Positions 45,707 to 57,535 of a stretch of 64,000 nucleotides of DNA are shown piece after piece. Origin of the DNA: Hedera helix (Eukaryota; Streptophyta; Magnoliopsida; Apiales; Araliaceae); contig OX359282.1 of assembly GCA_947179155.2 (NCBI GenBank), positions 21,049,010-21,113,009 of the forward strand, in the 5' to 3' direction. Position numbers and translations under genes: made by a program. Under the pieces are notes generated by a model. That model was not told where the DNA came from and made no database searches. It saw only the letters and a list, made by a program, of their open reading frames with translations. Position 1 is the stretch's first letter. Each line of letters begins with the position of its first letter.

Positions 45707-45767
45707 ATGGATATCAGTATAAATCACCTCATCCACTGTAGTACTCGACTGTCCTATCTCCGTTATC

Positions 45768-45797
45768 CTACAATCACACAAATAACACATGTTAGTA
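45768..45797 (-). promoter_or_regulatory. Candidate branch point and 3' splice site before the extra frame
   Basis: On the minus strand a perfect TACTAAC (45791-45797) is followed 20 bases later by TTGTAG|GATAAC (AG at 45768-45769). From there the reading frame of the extra protein is open. Splicing of a leader intron is an inference. Confidence 0.4.
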
Positions 45798-45992
45798 CCG
45801 CAATAAAATATATTCATTGATGAAATGAAATGATATTTTATCATGTACATCTCGGCTCGATGGATTTTCTCAATCCATCTCCAAAAATACACCACATGAT
45901 GAATCTCCCTGATTCATCTCCTAACGCACTCGATAAGAGTTTAGTACTAAGGTTATAACCTAGGTTTCGCAATTCTAACGTTTCTAACCTAC

Positions 45993-46005
45993 AACTCTGA
46001 TACCA
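45993..46005 (-). other. Primer binding site of element C, initiator tRNA-Met type
   Basis: Minus strand TGGTATCAGAGTT, next to the LTR end; the first 11 bases match the initiator tRNA-Met 3' end. Confidence 0.85.
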
Positions 46006-46008
46006 ACC

Positions 46009-48314
46009 TGTGACGCCCCCAAATTCGGGTTCCAAATACCTGGATCCGGTCATCACGATCCAATACAAACATTCACCTCTAAACAACATACAATAACTAA
46101 ATGCGGAATAATAAACATATGTTGTTCATTCAAAAGGTGTTACTAGTCCCAAGATATGATAACCTTACACAAAAGTACACAAATACAATTAATAAAGTAC
46201 TTAGGGTTTATATTACATAACAATTAATTTAATTAACTACAAGGCTGCATATCGAAGTCTATCACTTCATCTTTCCTTTAACCTTGTTCTTTCCCGAAGT
46301 CTCGGGTTGCCCTGCAATAAGGTTTCATGATATAGCAAGAGTGAGCAACTAGTTTGCTCAACAAGTTTAAATAACAACAAGAAATAATATATCATGAATG
46401 AAAGGGAATAGCTGAACAATTCAACAATATGAATAATATAAGCAGGAATAATGATTTGCTTTTAAAATCAAGATAGTCAAATAGACTATGAACTATAAAT
46501 ATCCACTGGAGTCAATAGCAGGTTGACCCAATGGTTACTACCAGAAATATGTACCCGAGGGGATCAGCCTCAGTACAATATGCTTATGCATAACATTTAA
46601 TTTTCGTATTTTTGTACCTGATATTAGATACAGGGTACTCCCCTATAATAAAGGGGTGTTCATAATAGTCTAAGAATCCGCATCTTCAATGATTTGGATA
46701 GCTTTTAAAATCTTTAACATAAATGTCTAGCCGAACAATGGCTTAGACCTACTTTGAACAGTTCTTTAAAGAATAGAACAATAATTAAGTACAAGTCAAT
46801 GACTGTACGATATCAAGTGCAATAAGTGCGAATAACAATAATATCGATGTGGCATAATTGCAAAGTAATTAAACCACTCAAAGCATGCTTGGAAATAACA
46901 GTTCAAGCTTAGATAAATAATTTGCTCAATGAAATGAGTTTAGAGATAAGGAACTTGCATGTCTGCTCAGCTACAATAAATGTCTAGCTTTAACTAACTT
47001 GCTTTGAAAGACCTAACATTAATAAAGTTGGTCTAATAATTAGTACGACGTATTTGCACAACTATACGCTCACTAAGATATTTATCTATCACATAAGTAC
47101 TAACTCATAATTTACATTAGTCAAAACAATATTATTAACCTTATAGACCCTTAATCATTTTAGGTTAATAATTTAATAAGTTAGAAAATATTTTTCTTAA
47201 GTGTTGGACATTTATTAAACTCTTAAACAACTTATTACAATTGTTTAATTAAAGCATAATTAAGTTCAATTTATTTTATTAACTCACTCTCTATTTAATT
47301 ACTATTTAATATTGATTAAATAGAAATTAATTAATTAACTCTAGTTATTATTTAAATAAATAGTAACTAATTATACTTACTTATTATTTAATAATAATTA
47401 AATAATAAATAATTATTGACTTAATTTTAACCTTATTTAATTTAATATTAATTAACTAATAGTTAACTAAGTAATTAACCTTACTTATTATTTAATTTAA
47501 GAAAATTAAATAATAGTTTACTAATTTTAATCCTCTTTAATTATTATTTAATGTCAATTAAATAATAATTAATTATTTAATTAATTTTAATTATTGTTTA
47601 AGATTAAAATTTAATTTATTTATCCTTATTTATTATTTAAATTAAATAATAAATTATTAATTAAATAACTTAATTTCCCTTAATAATTATTTAATGCTAA
47701 TTAAATAATAATTAATTACTTAATTATCCTTATTTATTATTTAATAATATTTCAATAATAAATAATTAATTTATAAATTTTTATCTCTCTTTAATTATTA
47801 TTTAATAGGAATTAAATAATAATTGCTAATTTATCCCTTTATTTATTATTAACATTTTAAATAATAAATAAATAATAAATTTATTTAACTTAACCATGAT
47901 TTAGCTAACTAGATTAATATTTAAAATATTTAAATATTAAACTTAATGAAAAATATCCTCCCCAATATCATTTTTGTATTATTATTATTTTTGTTATAAT
48001 TTTAAATTAATTTTTAAATATTTAAATTAATTAAATTTAACACGAATGACATTTCTGTAAATAAGTTGAAAACTGATTCAAGGGCATAATAGTAATTTCG
48101 CCCAAAAAAACACGGAGGGGCAGAATTGTAATTTTCGCAAAATACGATTACCGCGCATTGCGCGTGCAGCATAAGGAACGGCCCAAAACGATGCCGTTTT
48201 GAGAAGCCGAAAACGGCTTCCGCGCGTACGCGCGGAGTAACTTTCTACAGACGCCAAACGACGTCGTTTGGCTCCGCGTTTTTTCTGCCAAAAGCTTGCG
48301 CGCATTGCGCAGAC
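46009..48314 (-). repeat. Element C 5' LTR, truncated by element D
   Basis: 2306 bp aligned with 36831-39130. It carries the same array (about 47284-47840) and palindromes (48165-48290; an extra CGTACGCG insertion near 48226 is absent from the other copy). It stops within GCAGAC, where the D LTR starts. Confidence 0.88.
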
Positions 48315-49691
48315 TGTAATATCCCAGATAATTTTAAAATTTTAAATAATATCTTAATTGATTTTATTTAAGGTTAAGGTTTAAACCTAGAAGGTGAGAA
48401 GGAAGATGTGTTGAAAATGGGTAAACATTTTTTTTTTTAACATAAATAATTTGTTAGAAATTAAATGTGAGAATATTTTAATGATGCAGGTAGATAATTT
48501 ATTTAAGAAAGAAATTCAATTGAGAAGTGAAGGTGAATATATTAATATTTATATATATACACCTATAGTTGAGTTTGTTAGTCAAACAAGATGATGTGTG
48601 AAGTAAATTAAATACTTAATAAAACTAATAAATTAATTAGTTTTAGTATGGATTAAAAAGAAAAGTCATGTAATATAATTAATTGAATTAATTATATAAG
48701 TTATGAATTAAGGTTATGAGTAACAAGTAGGGAAGTGGAATATTGCCTAGAAGGACAATATTAAGAAGTTAATTAATTAAGTAATTTACTTAATTAATAA
48801 GTTGTTATAGATATAAGCCCAATATGGAGATATTTGCATGAAATGGGTAATTAAATAAGAGAGCCAATAAAAAGTAAGTTATGTAGCCCAAACCATTAAA
48901 AGTCAAATGATGATCAATGGTTGGGAGAAGCATTTCAAGTATTGATTGAGTGTAGAGAATTAACTAGTGTCTAGTTAATTGAATAACCCTAGTTGGTTGA
49001 CAAGAGAGATATCATTAACCAATCATTGGTTAATTTCTAGATAAATAAATGTGGGGTTAAGAATTAACCGTGGATGGGTTAATTAAGTAACCCAATGTGG
49101 TAGAATTAATTATAGCAAATCTAATTGGATTATATTATAAGTCCAATTGAGGTATTAAACTAGGTCAAATTAAATTAACCTAGTAGTTCATATAATTTAA
49201 TTTGAACATTGATTTATGTAATAATTAACCAAGCCCAATGCTTGTTTTAATTAAATGTAACATAGGGTAATTAATATTAGCCCAATGTAATAATTAAATT
49301 GAGCCCAAACAAATTTAATTGATGAGCCCAATAGAAATATTAATTTGATCCAATGTGGAGCCCAAATGGAAGTCAAAGTGGTGGTCAATATATATACATT
49401 GGTGTATATATATATATGAATACTTATATAATGATATAAGATGTAAAAATAAAGCTAAAGTGATGTAATAAAAGAGGAATCCCGAATTTTGGAGGGGGCC
49501 CCACATGAAAGGTTGCTTGTTGGTGAATTTGGAGTGTAAAATGTCTCAACAACTCCCCACCAACCCTAGTCATTCCATTGGTCAATCAAAATGTCACTCA
49601 ATAGGTCATTCAAGCTATAGTAAGCTTGGTTAACCCTTAAATTCACCAACACTAGTTGATTAGTGAAGGTTAATGGTGATTAGGGAGGGTC

Positions 49692-49699
49692 TATATATA
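49692..49699 (+). promoter_or_regulatory. Putative TATA box of element D
   Basis: TCTATATATAGCATCC at about 1.4 kb into the LTR, followed by a CT/AG-rich leader (GAGAGAAAGAGAGAG). Confidence 0.45.
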
Positions 49700-51203
49700 G
49701 CATCCATCAACATTTTGTTATGTTTGTTAGTTAGTTTTCAAGAACTCCTAGAGAGAAAGAGAGAGTATTCTAGAGAAAAGCTAGCAAGCTTTGAGAAATG
49801 GATGATCCACTAAGGAAAGTTGCTAGAGAATGATCAAGGTGGAGTCACAAGCCTAGCTCCTAGCAAGAGGAAGGAGATCATCCATGTCTAAGAGGTTAAA
49901 AAGTACTCCAAACCTTTTTAATTTCATTTTTGTTGTTTAAATAAGTTTTAAACGGTTAAAATATATTTTTAACCGATCAAAACTTGTTTTGATGGTCTAG
50001 AAGTCTTTAACTATGTAATATATGTATATTCATAGTTTGATGGGTTTAACATGGGTTTTTATATGTGTTTGTGATGAAAAATTTCATCAAACTCATTGAA
50101 TAAATTTTTACCGACGAAAACAAGTTAATCTAATACGTAGCAGCCCCTTCACGGAATTACTGTTCACGATCCGTAAGTCGGATTTGTGATCCGTCAATTT
50201 TGGGTAATATATCCATGAAATATGAAGATTCTCCAAGTTGAATGACTAAAATCCGATTTAAAATGAGCAAGTTATGGAATTTTTAGTAAAACACATCCAT
50301 GTTGAAAAATCAGAAAAATTAGCTACTGATCAGCCCCTTTAACACTGTTTTTCGAGACCTAGACAACTCCAAATTTTGTGTTTGATAAATGAAAACTATA
50401 GTTTAGGAAAATACGAGTCCAACGCCTCCGACTGGACCTTAATCGGAGTTGTAGATTTCGTTTTATAATCGTTTCCGTGAAGGACCCCAAAACTGTCCGA
50501 AAATCTGAAAAGGCCAAAAATAGTTACTGTTCAGTTTGGTCCAGGGGCAGTTTCGTCCACTTTTATTTCTCTAAAAATTCTGAATATTTTTGGAATGATA
50601 TTTTGATGAGCTAACTGAGTCTAGTAAAAAGATGGTGATTTTTGATTGTGTAAAACTCAAGTTATGGATTTTACAATAAAGTGTGATTTTTAGAAATGTA
50701 TCAAAATAACTTTTTGTGTACAACTCAGAAAAATATGAAATTTATGCAGGAGCTTTTCTATGATAACAGGAACTAATCCTGAAAATTTCATAATATTCTG
50801 AAAAAGGAATAATTTATGATAAATGGTGCAAGATCTGATTATTTTGGGCTATTTAAAACTAGTAAATGAATTTTAAAAATTACGAGAAAAATATATGTTC
50901 AATATGGAGCTATATCCTGTCAAATACCAGAAAATAAGAATTTTTAGAACTAATTTGGTATTTTCATGGAAATGGACTAGTTATGAGTAAATGAATTAAT
51001 TATGTGATGTGATGTTGAAAATTTAGAAAATAGGATTTATGGCTTGGAAATCCTATATACGGTATACGCAGATTTTTGATGAGGGATTTAGTCATTGTTG
51101 ATAAAATTTTATGGGTTTGGCATTTTAGAATGATAAAAATGCATTAATTAGTAAAATGTAAACAATTAAAATAAATTGTTTATAAGTTTAGGAAATGATT
51201 AAG

Positions 51204-51800
51204 ATATTATTAAAAGATTAATAATATTAGAGTATGATAATAGTTAAGAATTAAATCATTATTCAATAATTAATAATGATATGTAATTAATTTAAAATAT
51301 TATTAAAGGATTAATAATATTATTTAGCATTTAATTAACTATTAAATAATAATAGTTAAGAGTTAAATCATTATTAAATAAATAATAATGATAAATAAAG
51401 ATTTAGAATATTATTAAAGAATTAATAATATTGTTTAACAAGTAATTAACTATTGGGTAATAATAGTTAAGGGTTGAATCGTTATTAAATAATTACTAAT
51501 GATACGTGAGGATTTCAAATATTATTAAATGATTGATAATATTGATGAACAATTAAATTATTATTAAAATGATTGATAATAATGAGAAGTCAATTAAATT
51601 ATTATTAAAGGGTAATAATATTAGCAAGCAATTAAATTATTATTAAAAGATTAATCATAATGATTAAGGTAAACTATTATTAAAAATAAATTAATAATAG
51701 TAATGATTATTTAAAGTGTTATTTAACAATTAAATAACATTATAAGTTATTACTAATTGATAGTAAAATTTAAAATATTATCCAAGGTGGGTAATATTAT
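51204..51800 (+). repeat. Hairpin array in the D LTR
   Basis: About a dozen AT-rich hairpins roughly 40-60 bp apart. Arms vary while pairing is kept: ATATTATTAA, ATCATTATT, ACTATTATTAA and GTGTTATTTAA each have a matching reverse complement a few bases away. It lies about 1.25 kb from the LTR 3' end, as in C and E. Confidence 0.8.
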
Positions 51801-53047
51801 GATAAGTATCGAGATAAATGATGTGATTAAGTTAAACCAAGGGTATGGTCCATTAGTGATTAATTGGTGGATCGACCTAAATAAATATAGGGTCCAAGTT
51901 TTAATGCAGTGACATTAATAAATGTCAGAATTGCATAGTTTCGAACAAAAGATTTATGGTGTTGAATATGAAACACTGAGTCAAGTCAAAGAGAGACTAA
52001 AATATGAAATTAACCTTATTAAATAAAGGGGATGATAAGAAGAAATAAATATCTTTAAAATAAGATTTAGTATTGAGTCAAACTTTGACTGATATTGTGC
52101 ACCGTTGATCTCACATACCGTGTAGGTGGTGCAAGGAACGTGAAAGATTAACGTAAGCTGGTTATACAAGTTCAGGCAAGTTTTTCAGAACGTGTTGCAT
52201 TATGTGCATAATTTATAAGTTTGTTATTAAACTGTGATGTGCTCATACGTGGTTATGTGCAAAGATGTGTTAATGTGCTTTTGTGAAATAAGTTGATTTG
52301 AACTATTGATATGCGGTAGTTGATTTAAGACAATTGTTCTGCATTGAACTATATGTCATGATAGAGGCTAGGCATGAAACATAGATTAAATGCGAGGCAT
52401 GATATGCATGAGAAATGTATGTACTGCAAAGCATAAGATGCATGAAGCACGAAGCATGATTGAACTGTTTTTACGTGTTATGTGAAACTGTTAGACTTGC
52501 TGAGCCGTCGTGCTCACCCTTGCTTAAAACAAAATATTACAGAGTAGCTTGAGGAAGCCGATTACTCCGGTAGAGGCAAAGATGAAGATTGACTAACGAG
52601 TCATCAAGATTGAAGCATAGGTGCTTTTGTAGTAAAACCTTGGGGTAGACTAATTCATTCACTTGTGTAAGTAGATATGAAGAGTTTATGTTTTGTTGTG
52701 CTATAGATTAGCAAACTTAAATTGTTAAGAGAACATTTACAGATTATTTGAATATCATTTTTCAGACGTTGTCCTTTATGAATAAGGATAATAGGATGGT
52801 GTGATTGAGTCATTATACATATGATCTCAAATTGATTGTAATAGAATGTCGTATCATGTATGATATGAAGACATACTAGGAATGTATAAAGATTGCGATT
52901 CTGGAATAGAAAGAGATGTTATATAATTGTAAATAAATGATTATTTAGCAATTATAATATTGTTGTAATTCATGAACAATAAGGAAAAGTAGTACTAGTG
53001 TTGAACCGGATCCGAGGTTAAAGGAACCCGGATTTGGGGTCGTCACA

Positions 53048-54737
53048 AGTTGGTATCAGAGCTGATAGGTTATAAACCTTAGGTAAGAGTACCTTAGGCT
53101 ATAACCGTAGTAGAAGATAAGTAAAATGATAAATGAATAAACTCCGGAAGAGTTTAAGTAATAAAAATTGAATTTGAAAAATTCATATATAGAAGATTAT
53201 CCAAAGATGGATTTCAGAAGATATAAGAGAGATGAAAAAGGTCATGTTGTACCTAATTTGAAGAAGTGATAGAAAATATCTTATGATAAGATTTTGAGAA
53301 GCATAAAGAAAATGCTAATAAGGTCATGAAATGATCTAGAGAAATGAACTCGTAATGAGACAGATGTGCTAAAATATGAATGGAGAGAATTCGTATTCAG
53401 TTAAGAAAATTAGAAGGTTTGTGGGTTTTTAATTGAGAACTCATATTAGTGGCTGAGTTGTACGATTCCTTGTATGGATTTGTGCTTGGTTTTAGAACCA
53501 CTTAGCTTCCTATATTAATATAGTAGTTGAGTTTAACAGTTCTTTGTATGGGCAGAGGATTTGTTCTTGGTTTAACGACCGCTTAACTTTCTATATTGAT
53601 TAGTGGCCGAGTTGACCAATTTCTTGTATGGACAGGAGATTGCGTTTGGTTTGACAACCACTTAGCTTCCTATAGTGATAATCAATTTGAACCTGATGTC
53701 ACGCTATTCGATGTATATATGGTGAGAAGGTGATTCTTTTCTCATTATATATTGGATATGTAGAGAATATTAAGATAAGTACGTGTTCTTAAAACTCATA
53801 CTGATGGTAAGTTCGTGACTCATAATCGTATGGTAGAACCCCTCAGCGAATGGACGATTTTGGTCTGACTAGGATAAGTTCTCCAACCCATATGATTGTG
53901 GCAAGTACCTGAACTCTTAATGTGTGGTAAGTTTGATGAGCAGTAAGTATGGGTAGAGTTAAGTAGTAAGACTGGAGCTTTACCAGATATAGTTATTAAG
54001 CTGAAAAAGAATGCGGAGGAGAAATTTGAGGTATTTTGAGGTTTTAGGATATTCTAAATCTTCTAGCTATGCTAGACTTTGAAATTCTTAAAATCGTGCT
54101 AAATTCGCACTTTTGTGCTTTTGAAAAGACAAATGTATTTTAGAAATCATTAATGCATTTAGTGCAGAGATGATAAACGATGGAGTCATCAATGCAGAGT
54201 AACCTAGTGTTGGATGTTTAAAGCCCACTATGGTATGATGTAGTATGACAAAGTCATAAAATGATTTTCAGTATTTTAAAACGTTTAAAGAATAGTCTAT
54301 GCTAATTGTTTCAGCTAGACAAATTGATTTGAAAATATCAAAATGTATTTATAAAATCATCACACGCCATTAAAGCCATGGTGTGGGGATGAAAAGGACG
54401 GAATCCTCAACGTACTGTCAAGATGTGCGGTATCATGAAGTCATGAATTAATGACGGAATCATCAATGTACTATCAAGATTATGCGGTATCATGAAGTCC
54501 TATAAATGAATTTTAGTTATTTTAACTAATCTGAAATGATTTTTGAATCGTAATATACGAACAGTTCAATGATGGGAGTCTTTGTCATTTATTTTGACTG
54601 GACACTTTTGGTCAGAATTGACTCAAGTTTATTATCCAATCCAAATTATTTTGGAACGGAATTTTGTAGTAAGTCTGAGGTGAACAAGTGCAAAAACAAA
54701 TATATTCTGTCGGCTAAAGCAGATATATTTTTGTCGG
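53048..54737 (+). other. Element D primer site and leader, cut by element B
   Basis: TGGTATCAGAGCT at 53051-53063 matches initiator tRNA-Met. A strong 5' splice-site consensus TTAG|GTAAGAGT follows at 53079-53088. The rest has no open frame; it includes repeats at 53447-53690 and a GCTAATTGTTTCAGCTAGAC sequence also found in the E LTR near 35870. The element stops at 54737, where the B LTR begins. Gag-pol of D is outside the window. Confidence 0.75.
53447..53690 (+). repeat. Three ~80-bp repeats in the D leader
   Basis: Diverged copies share GAGTT..A..TTCTTGTATGG, TTGGTTT.A..ACC(A/G)CTTA and CT(T/C)CCTATA. They lie between the primer site and the B insertion. Confidence 0.75.
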
Positions 54738-55106
54738 TGTCGACGCCGGGATTTTCGCCGTCTCGATTTTTATTATTAAAATGCCCTTTCCAATTTTTAG
54801 CCTTTTAGATTAAATGTGATTTTGAAAAGGGTCGGCTTAATGTCGACGGGTTTTTAAATGTCGATTTCTTTATGAGCCAATTGACCAGAGTCGCCAGTTG
54901 GTATATTTGAAATGGATGTACCAACTCATCCGAATTTATTTTCGTAATTGCTGGCTCATATGTGACTCCGATTAATTGGTCTGCAAACCGAGATTCATAG
55001 AGCTCGGGGGCTTGCTTAAGCGAGGGGAAGGTGTTAGGCACCCCCCGACTTCCGTGAAACACGGTTACCGCAATCTCGATGTTTTCCTATCCTTTTAAAT
55101 CCTAAA

Positions 55107-55144
<38 letters not shown>

Positions 55145-56989
55145 CTAAATGGACGTTTGTGGTGCGTTTTGCATAAAAAAGTTTGCTTTTATTTTATATG
55201 GCAAAAGTATTTATCTGGAAAGTGTTTTGGACGTTTTTTGACCCAAATGACGAGGCTTCGCTTTTTATAAGAAAGATTGATTTTAATTTCGAAAGCGTTG
55301 AGGTTTTTTATTTAGATGTCATTTTAGAAAACAATAGTTTTAAACTTTTGTCAAATAGGAATCGAGACTATACATTGCCTTCTAACAGTTAATATAAATA
55401 AAACGAGGGCAACTTCTAGAACTCTTTAACCCTATGCACAAAGTTTAATGAAAACATTGATTTATTTGCAAAAGCGTTTCTTATGACCTTTTAAAACCAA
55501 ATGGAGTCTTTTTGTCAAACACGGGTTAAAGTTCGCCCAAGACTCTTAATTTTAAACCTCGTGAATCTAATATCATAATTTGCTTGATTTTATAAAAACC
55601 TTTATCATTTCATTCCAAAATCGTTTTCTCGTGTCAAAAGGAAAATCAAGCATTAAAAATAGCGTTGCGGTTATTCACGGGCATGTAAGCCATCCCAATA
55701 ACCCCAAACGCCTACAATCACATGTTTCACTATTACGGGGCCTTAAACCCGATTTTCGGTATCGATATCGCTTTAAGGCCCAAAAATTACATATTTACAA
55801 CACAAGTGCATCGCCATTGCTACATACGTAAAAACTATAAAATAACCTTAAAAGGATATCATCGGGAGGTTAGGAGGAGATTCTATCCGCCACAAATCCT
55901 CTCTAACCATCCCTAATCCATAGATCCAAACATATATCGACTACATCGGATCTAACTTCAACATATACAAAATCAAACTATATTAAATAGCAATGCACCA
56001 AATATTTTCGGATCTAACAGTAGATCCACCCAACAAATGCACAAATATTAGATCTATAACAACTTAGACAATAAGATAAAATGAGAACTAGATCTAACTA
56101 TATAGAACCACAAATGCTATGAACTTGGATTTCTTTACATTTCAAATGATGAAAGATACGCTTTAACACTTGAAAATCGAAATAGGATACAATACTTAGT
56201 AAAAATTGAACACAAGATGAAGAAATCTCACAATGTTTCTCTCTTTTCTATCTTTTTCTCTCTTCTCCCGCGCCTCTCTCTCTCTCTAAAAATCTATTTT
56301 TCTTTCCTTTTTTTCCTTCTTTTTCTCTTTTGCTCTCGGGTGGAAAATGGCCGCATATAGGCTTCAGCAGGCAGCCGCAGATGCATCTGCGGCTGGCCGC
56401 AGATGCATCTGCGGCTGCCTGCTGTGGCCGCCTGGCCGCCGCCTCGGCTGTCGTGTGCCGTTCTCGAGCCTCGTGCCTGTCACGTCTGTCGGTGGCAGCG
56501 GTTGCATTCGCGGCCGTCCGGCTTGTTTTTTCGATTTTCGTGCCACGCGGTCTTAATTCGCCAATTTCTGCGGTATTATTTTGGAAAGCTGTATTTTTGC
56601 AGTCCGGAAATCCCCGAAAAACGTGCCATATTATTCTGGGAGGCTAGTTCGGAGGGATGCGACTTGATATGGAATTTGATAATTGTGCTTGGCTTTCAGG
56701 GGGCGCTGCCCCCTACCCCCCCCGCCAGCTCACCGGCGAGCGAGACCCCCGAACATCGTAAGCGTAGTGGCCATTAGTCGTCTTTTGTGGTCGGCTCAGG
56801 TTTTTCTGGATCAACTGTTCGCCTTGCCTCAAGTGACCGGATGTTCGTTGTCCGTTGTGGCGGCTTTGACCGTAAATCGCTGGGGTGGCTTGATGTTGGG
56901 ATCCACCTTCCTTTTCGCTCGTCGGGTCAAATGACGATTCTGCCCTCCTGTCAGGGTTAGTGCAAAAGTGCAAAATTTGGGTGTCTACA
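54738..56989 (-). repeat. Element B 3' LTR
   Basis: In element orientation TGTAGACACCC...GGCGTCGACA, 2252 bp. It holds a (GT)n microsatellite at 55108-55142, the hairpin pair at 55024-55064, a CT-rich tract at 56225-56340 and a GC-rich part at 56345-56760 with a perfect inverted repeat of GCAGATGCATCTGC. Confidence 0.8.
55108..55142. repeat. (GT)n microsatellite in the B LTR
   Basis: About 17 GT units; the left LTR copy has a short irregular ACGCACAC tract at the same place. Confidence 0.95.
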
Positions 56990-57003
56990 GCTGCCCCTCT
57001 TTA
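56990..57003 (-). other. Polypurine tract of element B
   Basis: Minus strand TAAAGAGGGGCAGC directly before the LTR start TGTAGACACC. This sets the orientation of the element. Confidence 0.75.
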
Positions 57004-57299
57004 TCATGTTTATGTAATGTCATATGAAATGAACATGATAAAGAAGTAGGCACCCAATGCATGATGATGGCAACACATATTTTAATGATGCAACATATAT
57101 ATCATTGATGCAACATATACAGGTTAATGATGCAACACTAATATTACCGGTTACTGCCTCAAATGGACTCGCATCGCATATTCGCCAAAACTATTTTTCT
57201 CTTGCTTAACGCATATTGCATATTTAAATATCAAATCGCTTATCATACTAAATCAAAATCGCATTACATCGCATATGAAATCACATATCGCACTGCTTC

Positions 57300-57535
57300 T
57301 CATATGATGTATCGCATATCGCATATCGCATCGCATCGCACATCGCATCGCATCGCATCGCTCGTCGCATCGCACATCGCATCGCATCGCATTGTTTTGG
57401 TCATCGTCGGATCTTTTCCCACGGTTATCGCATTGTCATCGTCGGATCTTTTCCCAACGGTTATCGCATTTTCATCGTCGGATCTTTCTCCAACGGTTAT
57501 CGCATTGTCATCGTCGGATCTTTCTCCAACGGGTC
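57300..57535 (-). repeat. CATCG-type and 36-bp tandem repeats
   Basis: 57300-57395 is a run of CGCAT/CATCG units. It is followed by four ~36-bp units starting at about 57402, 57437, 57473 and 57509, each with CATCGTCGGATCTTT and CGGTTATCGCAT. Confidence 0.9.

Larger units (their letters stand above)
36831..48314 (-). mobile_element. Element C: chromovirus (Tekay-like) with an extra upstream frame
   Basis: Read right to left: 5' LTR (cut at 48314 by D), tRNA-iMet primer site, leader, additional coiled-coil frame, gag-pol in one frame, polypurine tract and complete 3' LTR. Gag-pol has four stops and no frameshift. The 3' LTR abuts LTR F at 36830. The missing 0.75 kb of the 5' LTR should lie beyond D, outside the window. 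Confidence 0.9.
48315..53047 (+). repeat. Element D 5' LTR (4.7 kb)
   Basis: Starts TGTAATATCCCAG and ends GGGGTCGTCACA, followed by a primer site. The end is homologous to the C and E LTR ends (CCGGATCCGAGG, ACCCGGATTTGGGG). A TATA-like sequence is at 49692-49699 and a hairpin array at 51204-51800. 4.7 kb is long for this lineage. No coding frame is seen; 50100-50900 is unrecognised single-copy-looking LTR sequence. Confidence 0.82.

Noticed and set aside
56330..56973. GC-rich overlapping frames in the B LTR
   Set aside because: Several overlapping frames on both strands in a GC-rich LTR segment, none with homology.
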